Part shown: in pieces, positions 7,901-14,853 of the stretch
Position numbering within the stretch: the stretch's first letter is position 1
Layout: each line of letters begins with the position of its first letter
Assembly (NCBI GenBank): GCA_945878515.1
Contig: CAMCTL010000050.1
Span: 1-20,838, forward strand
Origin: Flavobacterium psychrophilum
GTDB taxonomy: Bacteria; Bacteroidota; Bacteroidia; Flavobacteriales; Flavobacteriaceae
Reading direction: 5' to 3'
DNA length: 20,838 nt
The notes under the pieces: generated by a model
Database searches by the model: none
Told to the model about the DNA's origin: nothing
Seen by the model: only the letters and a program-made list of their open reading frames with translations
Program-made: the position numbers and the translations under genes

Positions 7901-8731
7901 GTGACCAAAACGCAAAACGTGAGAGTTGAAGTGATCAATCCAAAAAACACAACTTGCACCGCAACGATTAATCTTCCTTTTGTTGTAAAGCCAGTACCCA
8001 AGATTGCTTTAACAGGCGACGAATTAGTATGCAGTAATTTACCAACATTTACCAAGGTTTTGGATGCTGGTTTGTTAGATGGCACTCCAAGAACTGACTA
8101 TTCGTATGTTTGGGCATTTAACGGAACTACAATTGCGGGAGAAAAAGATTATACATTAACGATAAACAAGGCAGGGCTTTATACAGTCTTAGTAACTACG
8201 AATCAAGGATGCCCCAAAACGAGAACGTTTACCGTTGTAGCTTCAGATAAAGCGAATATTACGGATGTAAAAATTGTAGATTTAACCGAATCAAATAGTA
8301 TTACCGTTAGTGTTGCTGCTAGTTTAGGCGATTATGTATATTCACTCGACGATGAATTTGGCGTTTATCAGAAAGAAAATATTTTTACTAATGTCAGTGC
8401 TGGAATTCACACCGTTTATGTGAAAGATTTGAATGGTTGCGGTGTGGAAAAAGAAGAAGTAGCAGTTCTTGGAATTCCCAATTTCTTCACTCCGAACGAC
8501 GATGGCTATAATGATTATTGGAACATCAAAGGTGTTAATGCTTCCTTCAATGCCAAATCCCTTATCTACATCTTTGACCGATACGGAAAATTAATCAAAC
8601 AAATCAGTCCATTAACCCAAGGTTGGGACGGCACTTTCAACGGGCAACCCCTACCCGCCACTGATTATTGGTATTCCATTCAGTTGAAAGATGGAAGGAC
8701 GTTCAAGGGACATTTTGCGTTAAAGCGTTAA
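4928..8731 (+). CDS. large secreted T9SS protein: propeller-like N-terminus, PKD domain, six Cys-Asp repeats, type B sorting domain
   Basis: A 1267-residue protein. ATG 4928 opens a clean signal peptide (MKINLLLFILLFLSINCFSQ); a TTG 12 bp upstream is in frame but unnecessary. Residues ~22-340 begin with EANIWYFGRYAGLDF and contain WD40-like stretches such as LKFSPNGSKIACANL, suggesting a beta-propeller. A PKD domain (SWDFGDGT...THIYTNAGTYTVSV) spans about 365-435. Six repeats of ~95-105 residues follow, each starting with CD and an Asp-rich DG stretch then FD/FN (near residues 444, 546, 645, 741, 846, 939), perhaps binding calcium. An Ig-like domain and a SprB-like domain come next. The end, PNFFTPNDDGYNDYWNIKG with IFDRYGKLIKQ and GWDGTFNGQPLPATDYWYSI, is the gliding-motility-associated T9SS type B sorting domain (TIGR04131-like). 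It is probably a cell-surface or secreted adhesin; the precise role is unknown. Confidence 0.9.
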   Translation: MKINLLLFILLFLSINCFSQGEANIWYFGRYAGLDFNSGNPVALSNSRLTTNEGCATISNSNGQLLFYTDGITIWDKSHNIMPNGRGLLGHPSSTQSALIIPKPNSNTIFYVFTTATLGMPEGVTYSEVDLNLNGGLGDVTVMKNIPLITPACEKITAIKKINSEYWLLTHGFGNNYFYAYNISSSGVSLKPIISSVGSKITSPADTIGYLKFSPNGSKIACANLENNIELFDFDIINGKVSNAKVLLKNYGNYGVEFSRNGNILYVTSKSRLYQYDLTSANIAATRTLIYQGSVELNALQLAPDGKIYLARFYNTYLDAISRPEILGLGCDFVLNALSLGPVGLSESGLPQFIQSYFNIGITIQNNCLGDSTSFSLSGDQTIISASWDFGDGTNSTDINPTHIYTNAGTYTVSVKATGTNGTSTKTRDVVISSIPAATKPQDLPICDSNNDGLYNFDLTTQNTVILNGQDPSLYSVTYFANAIDYTNKKAIGTPANYVNTTTYQKQTIIAEVSNKANASCKAMTSFDINVFDSPKPSIVVPKISSCDNASVGNDSDGRILFDLTQRATTILNGQSASQFVLSYYKDVDLTQGIPSPSAYANTTSSETIYVKIVNKDNINCFATISFLIEVLALPVITNSVSLKQCDDDIDGFSVFNLEEAISKITTNAAIETITFFRLATDAQNNTNPITNPTTYSNQTVSNDAVYARVNNANGCFRIAKVNLLVSTTQIPLNYAKIFIECDDAVLGTNTDGVASFDFSAVTAEVRNQFPVGQLLDIRYFRNLADALAEKNAITDIANYRNIGYPNTQKIYIRVDSQVNNDCLGLGNHITLNVERIPIVQPLTLIHCDDDQDGKYAFDTTNLQTQLLNGLNNVSLTYFDQNNVQLPTPLPNPFVTASQKLKVIVKNTLPKACSYQSSIDFVVDDLPEAFTVSTNLTSICDDEADPNLQDGKLAFNTANFQNTILGTQTGMTIKYFDANNNLLSTPLPNPFVTKTQNVRVEVINPKNTTCTATINLPFVVKPVPKIALTGDELVCSNLPTFTKVLDAGLLDGTPRTDYSYVWAFNGTTIAGEKDYTLTINKAGLYTVLVTTNQGCPKTRTFTVVASDKANITDVKIVDLTESNSITVSVAASLGDYVYSLDDEFGVYQKENIFTNVSAGIHTVYVKDLNGCGVEKEEVAVLGIPNFFTPNDDGYNDYWNIKGVNASFNAKSLIYIFDRYGKLIKQISPLTQGWDGTFNGQPLPATDYWYSIQLKDGRTFKGHFALKR

Positions 8732-8851
8732 AAATTGTAAGATTGCAAACTATTTTTGATCGTACAGACTAGGTTGGTCAGCTTTTAATATAGAAAAAAA
8801 TACCCTTCGTACCGCTCGCTAACCTCCAAGGAGATACTTTACGAATTCGTG

Positions 8852-9015
8852 CCAGAAGTTGTGACAAAAAAATTATTATTAAAATTTTGTCACAACTTTG
8901 TGCCTAAAAAATAATTTTAAAAAATTTGACCACAAGCTTGTGGTCAAATTTTATTTTTTGAAAAAACGACCACAACTTTGTGGTCAAAAAATATTTTTTA
9001 AAAAATTAGGCACAA
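8852..9015. repeat. palindromic array with 40-bp period
   Basis: Twelve-base cores CACAACTTTGTG, CACAAGCTTGTG and CACAACTTTGTG start at 8891, 8931 and 8971; CACAA recurs at 9011. The spacing is exactly 40 bp throughout. Spacers of 28 bp are A/T-rich and start or end in GTC, GAC, CCT or AGG. Strong hairpins are a 14-bp stem (8857-8870 with 8885-8898), a perfect 32-bp palindrome (8921-8952) and an 8-bp stem (8968-8975 with 8978-8985). TGTGCCTAA (8899-8907) pairs with TTAGGCACA (9006-9014), so the array is also roughly symmetrical as a whole. An in-frame ORF crossing it (8898-9218) is not credible as a gene. Confidence 0.8.
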
Positions 9016-9046
9016 TATCATACAAACATCTGGTACGAAGTCGGAG

Positions 9047-9064
9047 TTCCGATAGCTATCGGAA
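9047..9064. repeat. 18-bp perfect palindrome
   Basis: TTCCGATAGCTATCGGAA equals its reverse complement and sits in a GC-richer patch (CGGAG before it, TCGCGCAGCG after). Just upstream, GGTACGAAG (9032-9040) is the inverted partner of CTTCGTACC (8805-8813), so it lies at the outer edge of the 40-bp palindromic array. It resembles short dispersed REP-like palindromes; copy number cannot be judged from one window. Confidence 0.65.
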
Positions 9065-9086
9065 TCGCGCAGCGTTTCGCAATAAC

Positions 9087-9218
9087 ATTTGTGTTTTCGA
9101 GAACATTTCTGGGAGCTGGGGTCGTTTGATGGATAACTTTAAATCAAATACAACATCATTTGAGTTGGGTAGAAATTACTCTACAGGAGTTTATAATCCA
9201 TTTAGAAATATAAAATAA
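9087..9218 (+). pseudogene. possible gene remnant (C-terminal fragment)
   Basis: In frame up to the stop at 9216-9218 this reads a protein-like stretch containing GSWGRLMDNFKSN and ELGRNYSTGVYNPFRNIK. It has no start or upstream domain: the same frame runs back through palindromic repeats. A second fragment, 9273-9356, reads KLFYISKWYNLIV...IKTLRVIKK and then stops. Both may be leftovers of genes broken by rearrangement. No family was recognised, and chance is possible. Confidence 0.25.
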
Positions 9219-9296
9219 TCCAATTTTTGCTCCCTGTCCTTTGGAGAGAGTTGGGGTAAGGATAATAATTAGAAACTATTTTATATTTCTAAATGG
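9198..9296. repeat. 20-bp inverted repeat flanking 59 bp (MITE-like)
   Basis: CCATTTAGAAATATAAAATA (9198-9217) and its exact reverse complement (9277-9296) flank a 59-bp spacer. The spacer holds CTCCCTGTCCTTTGGAGAGAG, itself nearly self-complementary, so the whole 99 bp could fold into one long hairpin. No target-site duplication is evident at the ends. It could be a small non-autonomous element or a segment created by an inverted duplication. Confidence 0.6.
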
Positions 9297-9374
9297 TATA
9301 ATTTGATTGTTGCTCAAGGAACAAATATTAAAACACTTCGTGTAATAAAAAAATAAGATAATTTAGATTTTTAT

Positions 9375-9408
9375 AAATAGCCTGATTAATTTCAGGCTAT
9401 TTTTTTTT
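9375..9408 (+). terminator. strong intrinsic terminator
   Basis: AAATAGCCTGA (9375-9385) and TCAGGCTATTT (9392-9402) form a perfect 11-bp stem with a 6-nt loop, running into an unbroken T-tract to 9408. No intact gene lies directly upstream; the nearest is the T9SS protein ending at 8731, so it may serve that transcript or a lost gene. It insulates the following polysaccharide locus. The gene-free stretch 8732-9560 otherwise holds only the repeats listed separately. Confidence 0.8.
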
Positions 9409-9510
9409 GTAATAATTTGACTAATCCTAAACTAAACGACATTGAATTATAAATTATCAGTATTGTGTATTTATTTTAACATATTAGCAATATAAATTCC
9501 AATAAAAGAA

Positions 9511-9518
9511 TATATTTG
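9511..9518 (+). promoter_or_regulatory. probable -7 promoter box for the sigma factor gene
   Basis: TATATTTG fits TAnnTTTG exactly and lies 42 bp before the ATG at 9561, giving a leader of about 38 nt. A clear -33 TTTG at the normal spacing is not seen. Confidence 0.45.
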
Positions 9519-9560
9519 AAAAATATTAAACGATAAAATTCACAATTCGTTTTCCCGAGT

Positions 9561-10115
9561 ATGGAAGTATCCGATTCACAAATCCTTGATAAACTTAAAG
9601 ATGGCGATCCATTGGCATACAATCAATTGTTTGATAAGTATTATATGCCGTTGTGCGTTTATAGTTTAAAGTATTGCGATTCGTTTCAGTTAGCCGAGGA
9701 TATTGTTCAGGATTTCTTTGTAAAAATTTGGGATGAGAAAATATATTTGAAATTCGAAGACCCGATGAGCCCTTATCTTTTTAAGGCTATAAAGAACAAT
9801 ACCTTGCAAGCTATAAAAAAGCAATCGCGGTTTCAATTTGATGCCATCGAAAAAATGGTCAATAACTTAATCGAGGAAGAACCATTAGATTTTGCTAATT
9901 TAGAAGAAGAGAAAAAGATTTTATTCCAACAACTTGAAGCTTTACCCGAAAAAAGCAAAGCAGTTTTTAAAGCGATTGTATTAGAAAACTTAAAATACAA
10001 AGAGGTTGCTGAACGTCTTGACATATCAGTAAATACAGTAAAAACACATTATTCAAGAGCGCTAAAACAACTTCGATTACGATTGGACATCATTATAATA
10101 TTATTGATGGTTTAA
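9561..10115 (+). CDS. ECF-type RNA polymerase sigma-70 factor, Bacteroidota SusCD-linked family
   Basis: The 184-residue length is normal for ECF sigma factors. Region 2 lies at about residues 20-90 (YNQLFDKYYMPLCVYSLKYC, then AEDIVQDFFVKIWD), which contacts core polymerase and the -10 element. Region 4 lies at about 125-175 (ALPEKSKAVF...LKYKEVAERLDISVNTVKTH), whose helix-turn-helix reads the -35 element. The hydrophobic tail DIIIILLMV is typical of the Bacteroidota subfamily. A FecR anti-sigma gene follows after 66 bp and a SusC gene with an STN domain after that, so the factor is expected to be held inactive until the SusC receptor signals that its glycan is present. It should then activate the downstream locus. 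Confidence 0.93.
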   Translation: MEVSDSQILDKLKDGDPLAYNQLFDKYYMPLCVYSLKYCDSFQLAEDIVQDFFVKIWDEKIYLKFEDPMSPYLFKAIKNNTLQAIKKQSRFQFDAIEKMVNNLIEEEPLDFANLEEEKKILFQQLEALPEKSKAVFKAIVLENLKYKEVAERLDISVNTVKTHYSRALKQLRLRLDIIIILLMV

Positions 10116-10181
10116 AAAAAACTTAATTTCTTGTCACCCATTTTTGATCTTTTGTTATAACTATAATATAACGTATCAAAG

Positions 10182-11393
10182 ATGAAAAAAATAGACTCCA
10201 AAATAGCAAACCTTATTTCGCTTTACACTACAAAAGAAATAAGTGAATCAGAATACAACGATTTGCAGCAATGGCTAAATGAAAGTCCTGAAAACAAAGA
10301 TCAGTTTGTTGAAATCCTGAAAGTCTACAAAAAATCAAGACAACTATCATTTGTGGATAGCATAGATTTGGACAAAGCTTGGGCTACAATTGTTTCAAAA
10401 TTAGAAAACCCATTAGAGCTAATCAATCAGCAAAAAGAATCAAAAGTTATTTCGTTGGGGAATCGTTGGTTTAAATACTCTGCCGCAGCCGTTATTATTG
10501 GTTTGTTAGCTACAACTTATGTTTTTAGAAATGATTTTTTTACCAATTCTCCTGTAGTCAATCAAGTTGTTGTCAATACTACTGCAAAAATCGAAGCTGG
10601 GACTAACAAAGCAACCCTAACCCTAGAAGATGGTTCGGTCGTAGTATTAAAAAACGGGAATACGGTCCAAACTAAAAATGCGACCAGTAACGGTGAGCAA
10701 ATTGTTTACAAAACCAATCAACAAAACCAATCCAAAATCGCCTACAACTATTTAACCATTCCAAGAGGCGGAAAATTCTTTATTAAATTATCCGATGGAA
10801 CAAAGGTTTGGTTGAACTCGGAATCCCAATTAAAATTCCCTGTTGCTTTTACAGAAGGCGAAACCCGTCAAGTGGAATTAGTGTATGGTGAAGCTTATTT
10901 CGACGTGTCGCCAAGTACAAAACACAAAGGTGCTAAGTTTAAAGTCTATAACAAATCCCAAGAAGTAGAAGTAGTAGGAACAGAATTTAATATCAAAGCT
11001 TACAAAGACGAAACCAACGTATTCACCACTTTGGTAGAAGGTAAAGTAGATGTTACGGTTGCCAATAAAAAGCAAAGATTAGTACCAAATCAGCAATTGA
11101 ATCTGAATATAAACACCAATGATTCAACATTAAAAACAGTTTCAGTTTATGATGAAATTGCCTGGAAAGAAGGTGTGTTTAGCTTCAAGCGAAAATCTTT
11201 AGAAGAAATAATGGTAGTGCTTTCTAGATGGTATGATTTGGATGTAAAATTTGAAAATCCAAACCTAAAGAAATTAGGATTTAATGGAACAGTAGGAAAA
11301 GACCAAAAGATAGAAGAAATTTTAGAAACTATTAAAAGCTATGGAGCCATCAAAGAATACAAGATAACAAACAAAACCGTCATTTTAAAATAG
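10182..11393 (+). CDS. FecR-family anti-sigma factor
   Basis: A 403-residue inner-membrane protein. The cytoplasmic N-terminal part (1-95) includes LISLYTTKEISESEYNDLQQWL, the usual anti-sigma-binding start. A single membrane helix lies at about 99-114 (YSAAAVIIGLLATTYVF). The periplasmic FecR domain (about 190-290) contains LTIPRGGKFFIKLSDGTKVWLNSESQLKFP and GEAYFDV, with VVGTEFNIKAY further on. The C-terminal DUF4974-like domain (about 335-400) contains SLEEIMVVLSRWYDLDVKF and FNGTV. It transmits the signal from the STN domain of the SusC-like receptor to the ECF sigma factor encoded just upstream. Order and spacing are those of a standard sigma/anti-sigma/SusC set. Confidence 0.95.
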   Translation: MKKIDSKIANLISLYTTKEISESEYNDLQQWLNESPENKDQFVEILKVYKKSRQLSFVDSIDLDKAWATIVSKLENPLELINQQKESKVISLGNRWFKYSAAAVIIGLLATTYVFRNDFFTNSPVVNQVVVNTTAKIEAGTNKATLTLEDGSVVVLKNGNTVQTKNATSNGEQIVYKTNQQNQSKIAYNYLTIPRGGKFFIKLSDGTKVWLNSESQLKFPVAFTEGETRQVELVYGEAYFDVSPSTKHKGAKFKVYNKSQEVEVVGTEFNIKAYKDETNVFTTLVEGKVDVTVANKKQRLVPNQQLNLNINTNDSTLKTVSVYDEIAWKEGVFSFKRKSLEEIMVVLSRWYDLDVKFENPNLKKLGFNGTVGKDQKIEEILETIKSYGAIKEYKITNKTVILK

Positions 11394-11452
11394 AAAAAGG
11401 AAACGAAATCAAACATTTTGCGGTGCATCGACTTCGTCCCTTTCTCTAAACA

Positions 11453-11473
11453 TTAATTAAGCTGGTTAATTAA
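11453..11473. promoter_or_regulatory. inverted repeat upstream of susC, possible regulatory site
   Basis: TTAATTAA (11453-11460) is repeated at 11466-11473 with a GCTGG spacer. The octamer is self-complementary, so the site is both a direct and an inverted repeat. It lies in the 94-bp gap between the anti-sigma and susC-like genes, ending 14 bp before the ATG. It could bind a regulator or form a leader hairpin; no sigma consensus is evident. In AT-rich DNA, chance cannot be excluded. Confidence 0.35.
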
Positions 11474-11487
11474 CACATTGTAAATTT

Positions 11488-14400
11488 ATGAAATTAAAAT
11501 TAAACTGGGTCAATTTGGCTCGGACAAAAAGACCATTACTTTTTATTATGAAAACATTTCTCCTTTTAATGTGCACCACTGTTTTTGGTTTTTCGACTGA
11601 AATAGCATTTTCCCAAGAAAAAGTAGCCATTGATGCTGATAAAATCGTAACAGTAGATGAGGTTTTTGTAATTATTCAAAGCCAAACTAAATTCAGGTTT
11701 ATTTATCCACAAGATACATTCTTGACTGCACCAAAAGTGCAACTAAAAAAAGGAACTATTCTGGTTTCTAAATTATTAGAGCAAAGTTTAGAGGGTACTA
11801 ATGTCAATTTCAAACTGAGCGATAGTAACATTATAGTAATAAAAGAAAATGCAAAAACCGATAATAAGGTAATGAGCAATGCGCAACAGTTTTTAGTATC
11901 TGGAACAATAACTGACGATGCAAATTTGCCTATTCCAAATGCAAACATTATTGAAAAAGGAACTACAAATGGTGTGCAGTCTGATGCTAATGGTACTTTC
12001 AAAATTAATGTAAAAACGCCAAATGCCATTTTAGTCGTTTCATTTATTGGTTATTTAAAAAAAGAAGTATCTGTAAACAATCAAACTAATGTCACTATTT
12101 CTTTAAAAGAAGAACCAGCAAATTTAGCCGAAGTAGTTGTTGTTGGTTATGGAAAACAAAAGAAAGTTACCTTAACTGGTGCAGTGTCGAGCATTAAAAC
12201 ATCAGAAATTCTTCAAACCAAAACTGCCAATTTAGCTAACAATCTTGCGGGAAGAGTTGCAGGTTTGACCATCAATTCCAGAGGTGGTGAGCCAGGTGGA
12301 GACAGCGTAGATATTTTGATTAGAGGAATTGGTACAACTGGAGATCGTTCGCCTTTGTACGTAATAGACGGAATTGCGAATCGCGGAAGTTTTGAAAGAT
12401 TAAACCCTGATGATATTGAAAGTATCTCGGTTTTGAAAGATGCTTCGGCTGCAATTTATGGGGCGCAAGCAGCCAATGGTGTAATTTTAGTTACCACAAA
12501 AAGAGGTAAAAAAGGCGAAACAGTTTTTAATTTCAGCCAAAGTTATTCTTTGGCTCAAGCTACTCGTCGTCCTCATTTGATGAACGCTCAGCAATATTTG
12601 ACTTGGATCGATGAGATTAATACCAGAAACAGCAGGCCAACCGAATTTCAAAGTATCATTAGACAATATCGAAACGGAACCATAGACCGCTCCATTTATG
12701 GCGACACCGATTGGTGGGATGTAGTTGTGGATGAATGGACTCCTCAAACGCAATATTCCGCCAGCGCAAGTGGTGGTGGCGATAAAACACAGTTTTATGT
12801 TTCAGGACAGTTGCTCAACCAAGATGCTATTTACAAAGGCGCTGCGTACGGCTACAAGCAATACAATATGAGATCCAATCTAGACACGCAATTGTCTAAT
12901 AATCTCAAAATTGGTTTTGATTTGTCGGCTAGAGTTGGCGATAAAAACTCACCTACGATTGATACCGATGCTTTAATTCGCAACGTTTTTTCGCAAAGGC
13001 CATCTGATTTTCCGTATTTTGAAAACGGTTTAATCGCTCAAACGATTGCGGGAAGCCCAATTGGTTTAGTAAACGGTGATAGCGGTAGTCGAGCAACAGA
13101 CACTAAGAAGTTTGATTCTAAATTTTCTTTCAATTGGGATTTGCCTTTTATCGCAAAAGGGTTATATGCGTCGGGTTATGCTGCAATCGATTTTTATACC
13201 ACGAGAAGAAAAGATTTATCAAAGCCTTATGATCGATATGTATTCAATGCAACTACAGGAGAATATACTAATGTAAAACTAGAAAGGGCAAACAACATTA
13301 GCCTTTTTGAACAGTATAGCGAAGAACTCAACAAGACCTATCACGTAAAATTAGGCTACAATAAAACTTTCGATAAACACAATATCAGTTCTTTTATTGC
13401 TTACGAGGAATACTCGCAAAACGCAAGTTACATTTTTGCATCTCGAGGCGGATTAATTTCCGAAACCTTGCCTTATTTCGATTTTGCCTTGGATTTAAAC
13501 GTTCAAAATGGAGGCCGAGGTTCACAGCAAGCCCGAAGAAATTATTTTGGAAAGCTCAATTACTCTTTCGACGAAAAATATTTACTCGACGTTACCTTAA
13601 GATATGATGGCTCGGCCAATTTTCCTAAAGATAAAAGATATGGTTTTTTTCCAGCTGTATCCGCAGGTTGGAGAATATCTGAGGAAACATTCTTTAATAA
13701 AGACTTTATTTCTGAATTGAAATTAAGAGGTTCTTGGGGATTACTTGGAAATGATAAAATACCAAATTTTCAATATCTTGATGTATATGATCTAAAACCG
13801 TCTTATATTTTTGGCGAAAATCCTTCTCGAACTTTGGGTTTAACACCGGGAAGATTACCTAATCCTAATATTACTTGGGAAAAGGCACAAAAAATGAATG
13901 TTGGTTTTGATTTCAAGCTAAGAAGAGGATTGTTAGAAGGAAGTATCGATGCTTTTTACGAAAAACGGTCGGATATTCTTGCTCCTAGAAATGCCTCGGT
14001 ACCTGTTTATACAGGGATTACGCTACCAGATGAAAATATCGGAATTGTGTCCAACCAAGGATTGGAAGTACAATTAAATCACCGTAATAAAATTTTTGAT
14101 GCAGTAAATTACTCAATAGGTGGTCAGTTTTCGTATTCCAGAAGTAAAATAATTTTTATTGACGAATCAGCATCTGTGCCAGCTTGGCAAAGAAGAACAG
14201 GAAGTCCTGTAGATGGATTATTGGTTTATAATGCAAAAGGGATTTATCAAACACAAGCTGAAATAGACGGCAGTCCACACTTTGCAGACGCTAAACCTGG
14301 TGACGTTATTTTTGAAGATGTCAGTGGCGATGGTATTGTCAATCAAGACGATCAAGTGCTATTAGACAAATCTCCAACACCAAATATTGTTTACGGCATT

Positions 14401-14850
14401 ACTACTGGACTAGAGTGGAAAGGAATCTCTTTGAATGTGTTGTTTCAAGGGCAAGCATCAGCAAGAACGATTTACCAACCCTTTAGTGATTCAAGATTAA
14501 ACATTGAAAACGATTATTATGAAGGTCGTTGGACGTCTCCAAATTTTACTCCTAATGCAACTTACCCTAGGGCTTTTGATACCCAAAGTAGTAGTTATCG
14601 AGAAGTTTCATCTATTTGGGTTAAAAGCAACGCTTTTTTAAGATTAAAAAATGTGGAATTGTCTTATACATTACCAAAAAACATTTTGAAATCTATGGGT
14701 TTAGACAGTTTTAGGCTTTTTGTAGCTGGAAACAATCTCTTGATAATATATGATAGTATTAAAGTCAATGATCCCGAAAGCAATTCAAAATTGGGTTGGT
14801 ATTATCCACAACAACGACTTGTTTCTACAGGAGTTAGTTTAACTTTTTAA
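11488..14850 (+). CDS. susC: SusC/RagA-family TonB-dependent outer-membrane transporter with STN signalling domain
   Basis: A 1120-residue protein. Residues 1-43 form a long signal peptide (LFIMKTFLLLMCTTVFGF ... FSQ). Residues ~50-115 are a secretin/TonB N-terminal (STN) domain (VDEVFVIIQSQTKFRFIYPQ), the part that contacts FecR in transducing receptors. A carboxypeptidase-D-like beta-sandwich follows (about 134-205, VSGTITDDANLPIPNANI). Next come the SusC signature EVVVVGYG (215-222) and a plug (TSEILQTKTANLANNLAGRV, YVIDGI, DPDDIESISVLKDASAAIYG-type sequence). The 22-strand barrel ends in a C-terminal Phe (TGVSLTF), as outer-membrane barrel proteins do. It imports oligosaccharides with the SusD lipoprotein encoded 3 bp downstream. 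The symbol denotes family, not starch specificity. Confidence 0.96.
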   Translation: MKLKLNWVNLARTKRPLLFIMKTFLLLMCTTVFGFSTEIAFSQEKVAIDADKIVTVDEVFVIIQSQTKFRFIYPQDTFLTAPKVQLKKGTILVSKLLEQSLEGTNVNFKLSDSNIIVIKENAKTDNKVMSNAQQFLVSGTITDDANLPIPNANIIEKGTTNGVQSDANGTFKINVKTPNAILVVSFIGYLKKEVSVNNQTNVTISLKEEPANLAEVVVVGYGKQKKVTLTGAVSSIKTSEILQTKTANLANNLAGRVAGLTINSRGGEPGGDSVDILIRGIGTTGDRSPLYVIDGIANRGSFERLNPDDIESISVLKDASAAIYGAQAANGVILVTTKRGKKGETVFNFSQSYSLAQATRRPHLMNAQQYLTWIDEINTRNSRPTEFQSIIRQYRNGTIDRSIYGDTDWWDVVVDEWTPQTQYSASASGGGDKTQFYVSGQLLNQDAIYKGAAYGYKQYNMRSNLDTQLSNNLKIGFDLSARVGDKNSPTIDTDALIRNVFSQRPSDFPYFENGLIAQTIAGSPIGLVNGDSGSRATDTKKFDSKFSFNWDLPFIAKGLYASGYAAIDFYTTRRKDLSKPYDRYVFNATTGEYTNVKLERANNISLFEQYSEELNKTYHVKLGYNKTFDKHNISSFIAYEEYSQNASYIFASRGGLISETLPYFDFALDLNVQNGGRGSQQARRNYFGKLNYSFDEKYLLDVTLRYDGSANFPKDKRYGFFPAVSAGWRISEETFFNKDFISELKLRGSWGLLGNDKIPNFQYLDVYDLKPSYIFGENPSRTLGLTPGRLPNPNITWEKAQKMNVGFDFKLRRGLLEGSIDAFYEKRSDILAPRNASVPVYTGITLPDENIGIVSNQGLEVQLNHRNKIFDAVNYSIGGQFSYSRSKIIFIDESASVPAWQRRTGSPVDGLLVYNAKGIYQTQAEIDGSPHFADAKPGDVIFEDVSGDGIVNQDDQVLLDKSPTPNIVYGITTGLEWKGISLNVLFQGQASARTIYQPFSDSRLNIENDYYEGRWTSPNFTPNATYPRAFDTQSSSYREVSSIWVKSNAFLRLKNVELSYTLPKNILKSMGLDSFRLFVAGNNLLIIYDSIKVNDPESNSKLGWYYPQQRLVSTGVSLTF

Positions 14851-14853
14851 AAA

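Noticed and set aside
8852..9015. CRISPR-like array because of the regular 40-bp period
   Set aside because: The repeated cores are only 12 bp, the spacers are mutually related and self-complementary rather than unique, and no cas genes are present.
8898..9218. 106-residue open reading frame
   Set aside because: Its first half is the translation of the palindromic array and its AT-rich spacers, with no domain or promoter. Only the last ~40 residues look protein-like, and these are reported as a possible remnant.
9221..9260. Riboswitch or structured RNA around the CCTTTGGAG hairpin
   Set aside because: Only a short imperfect stem is seen and no intact gene follows within 300 bp; it is better explained as part of the inverted-repeat element.
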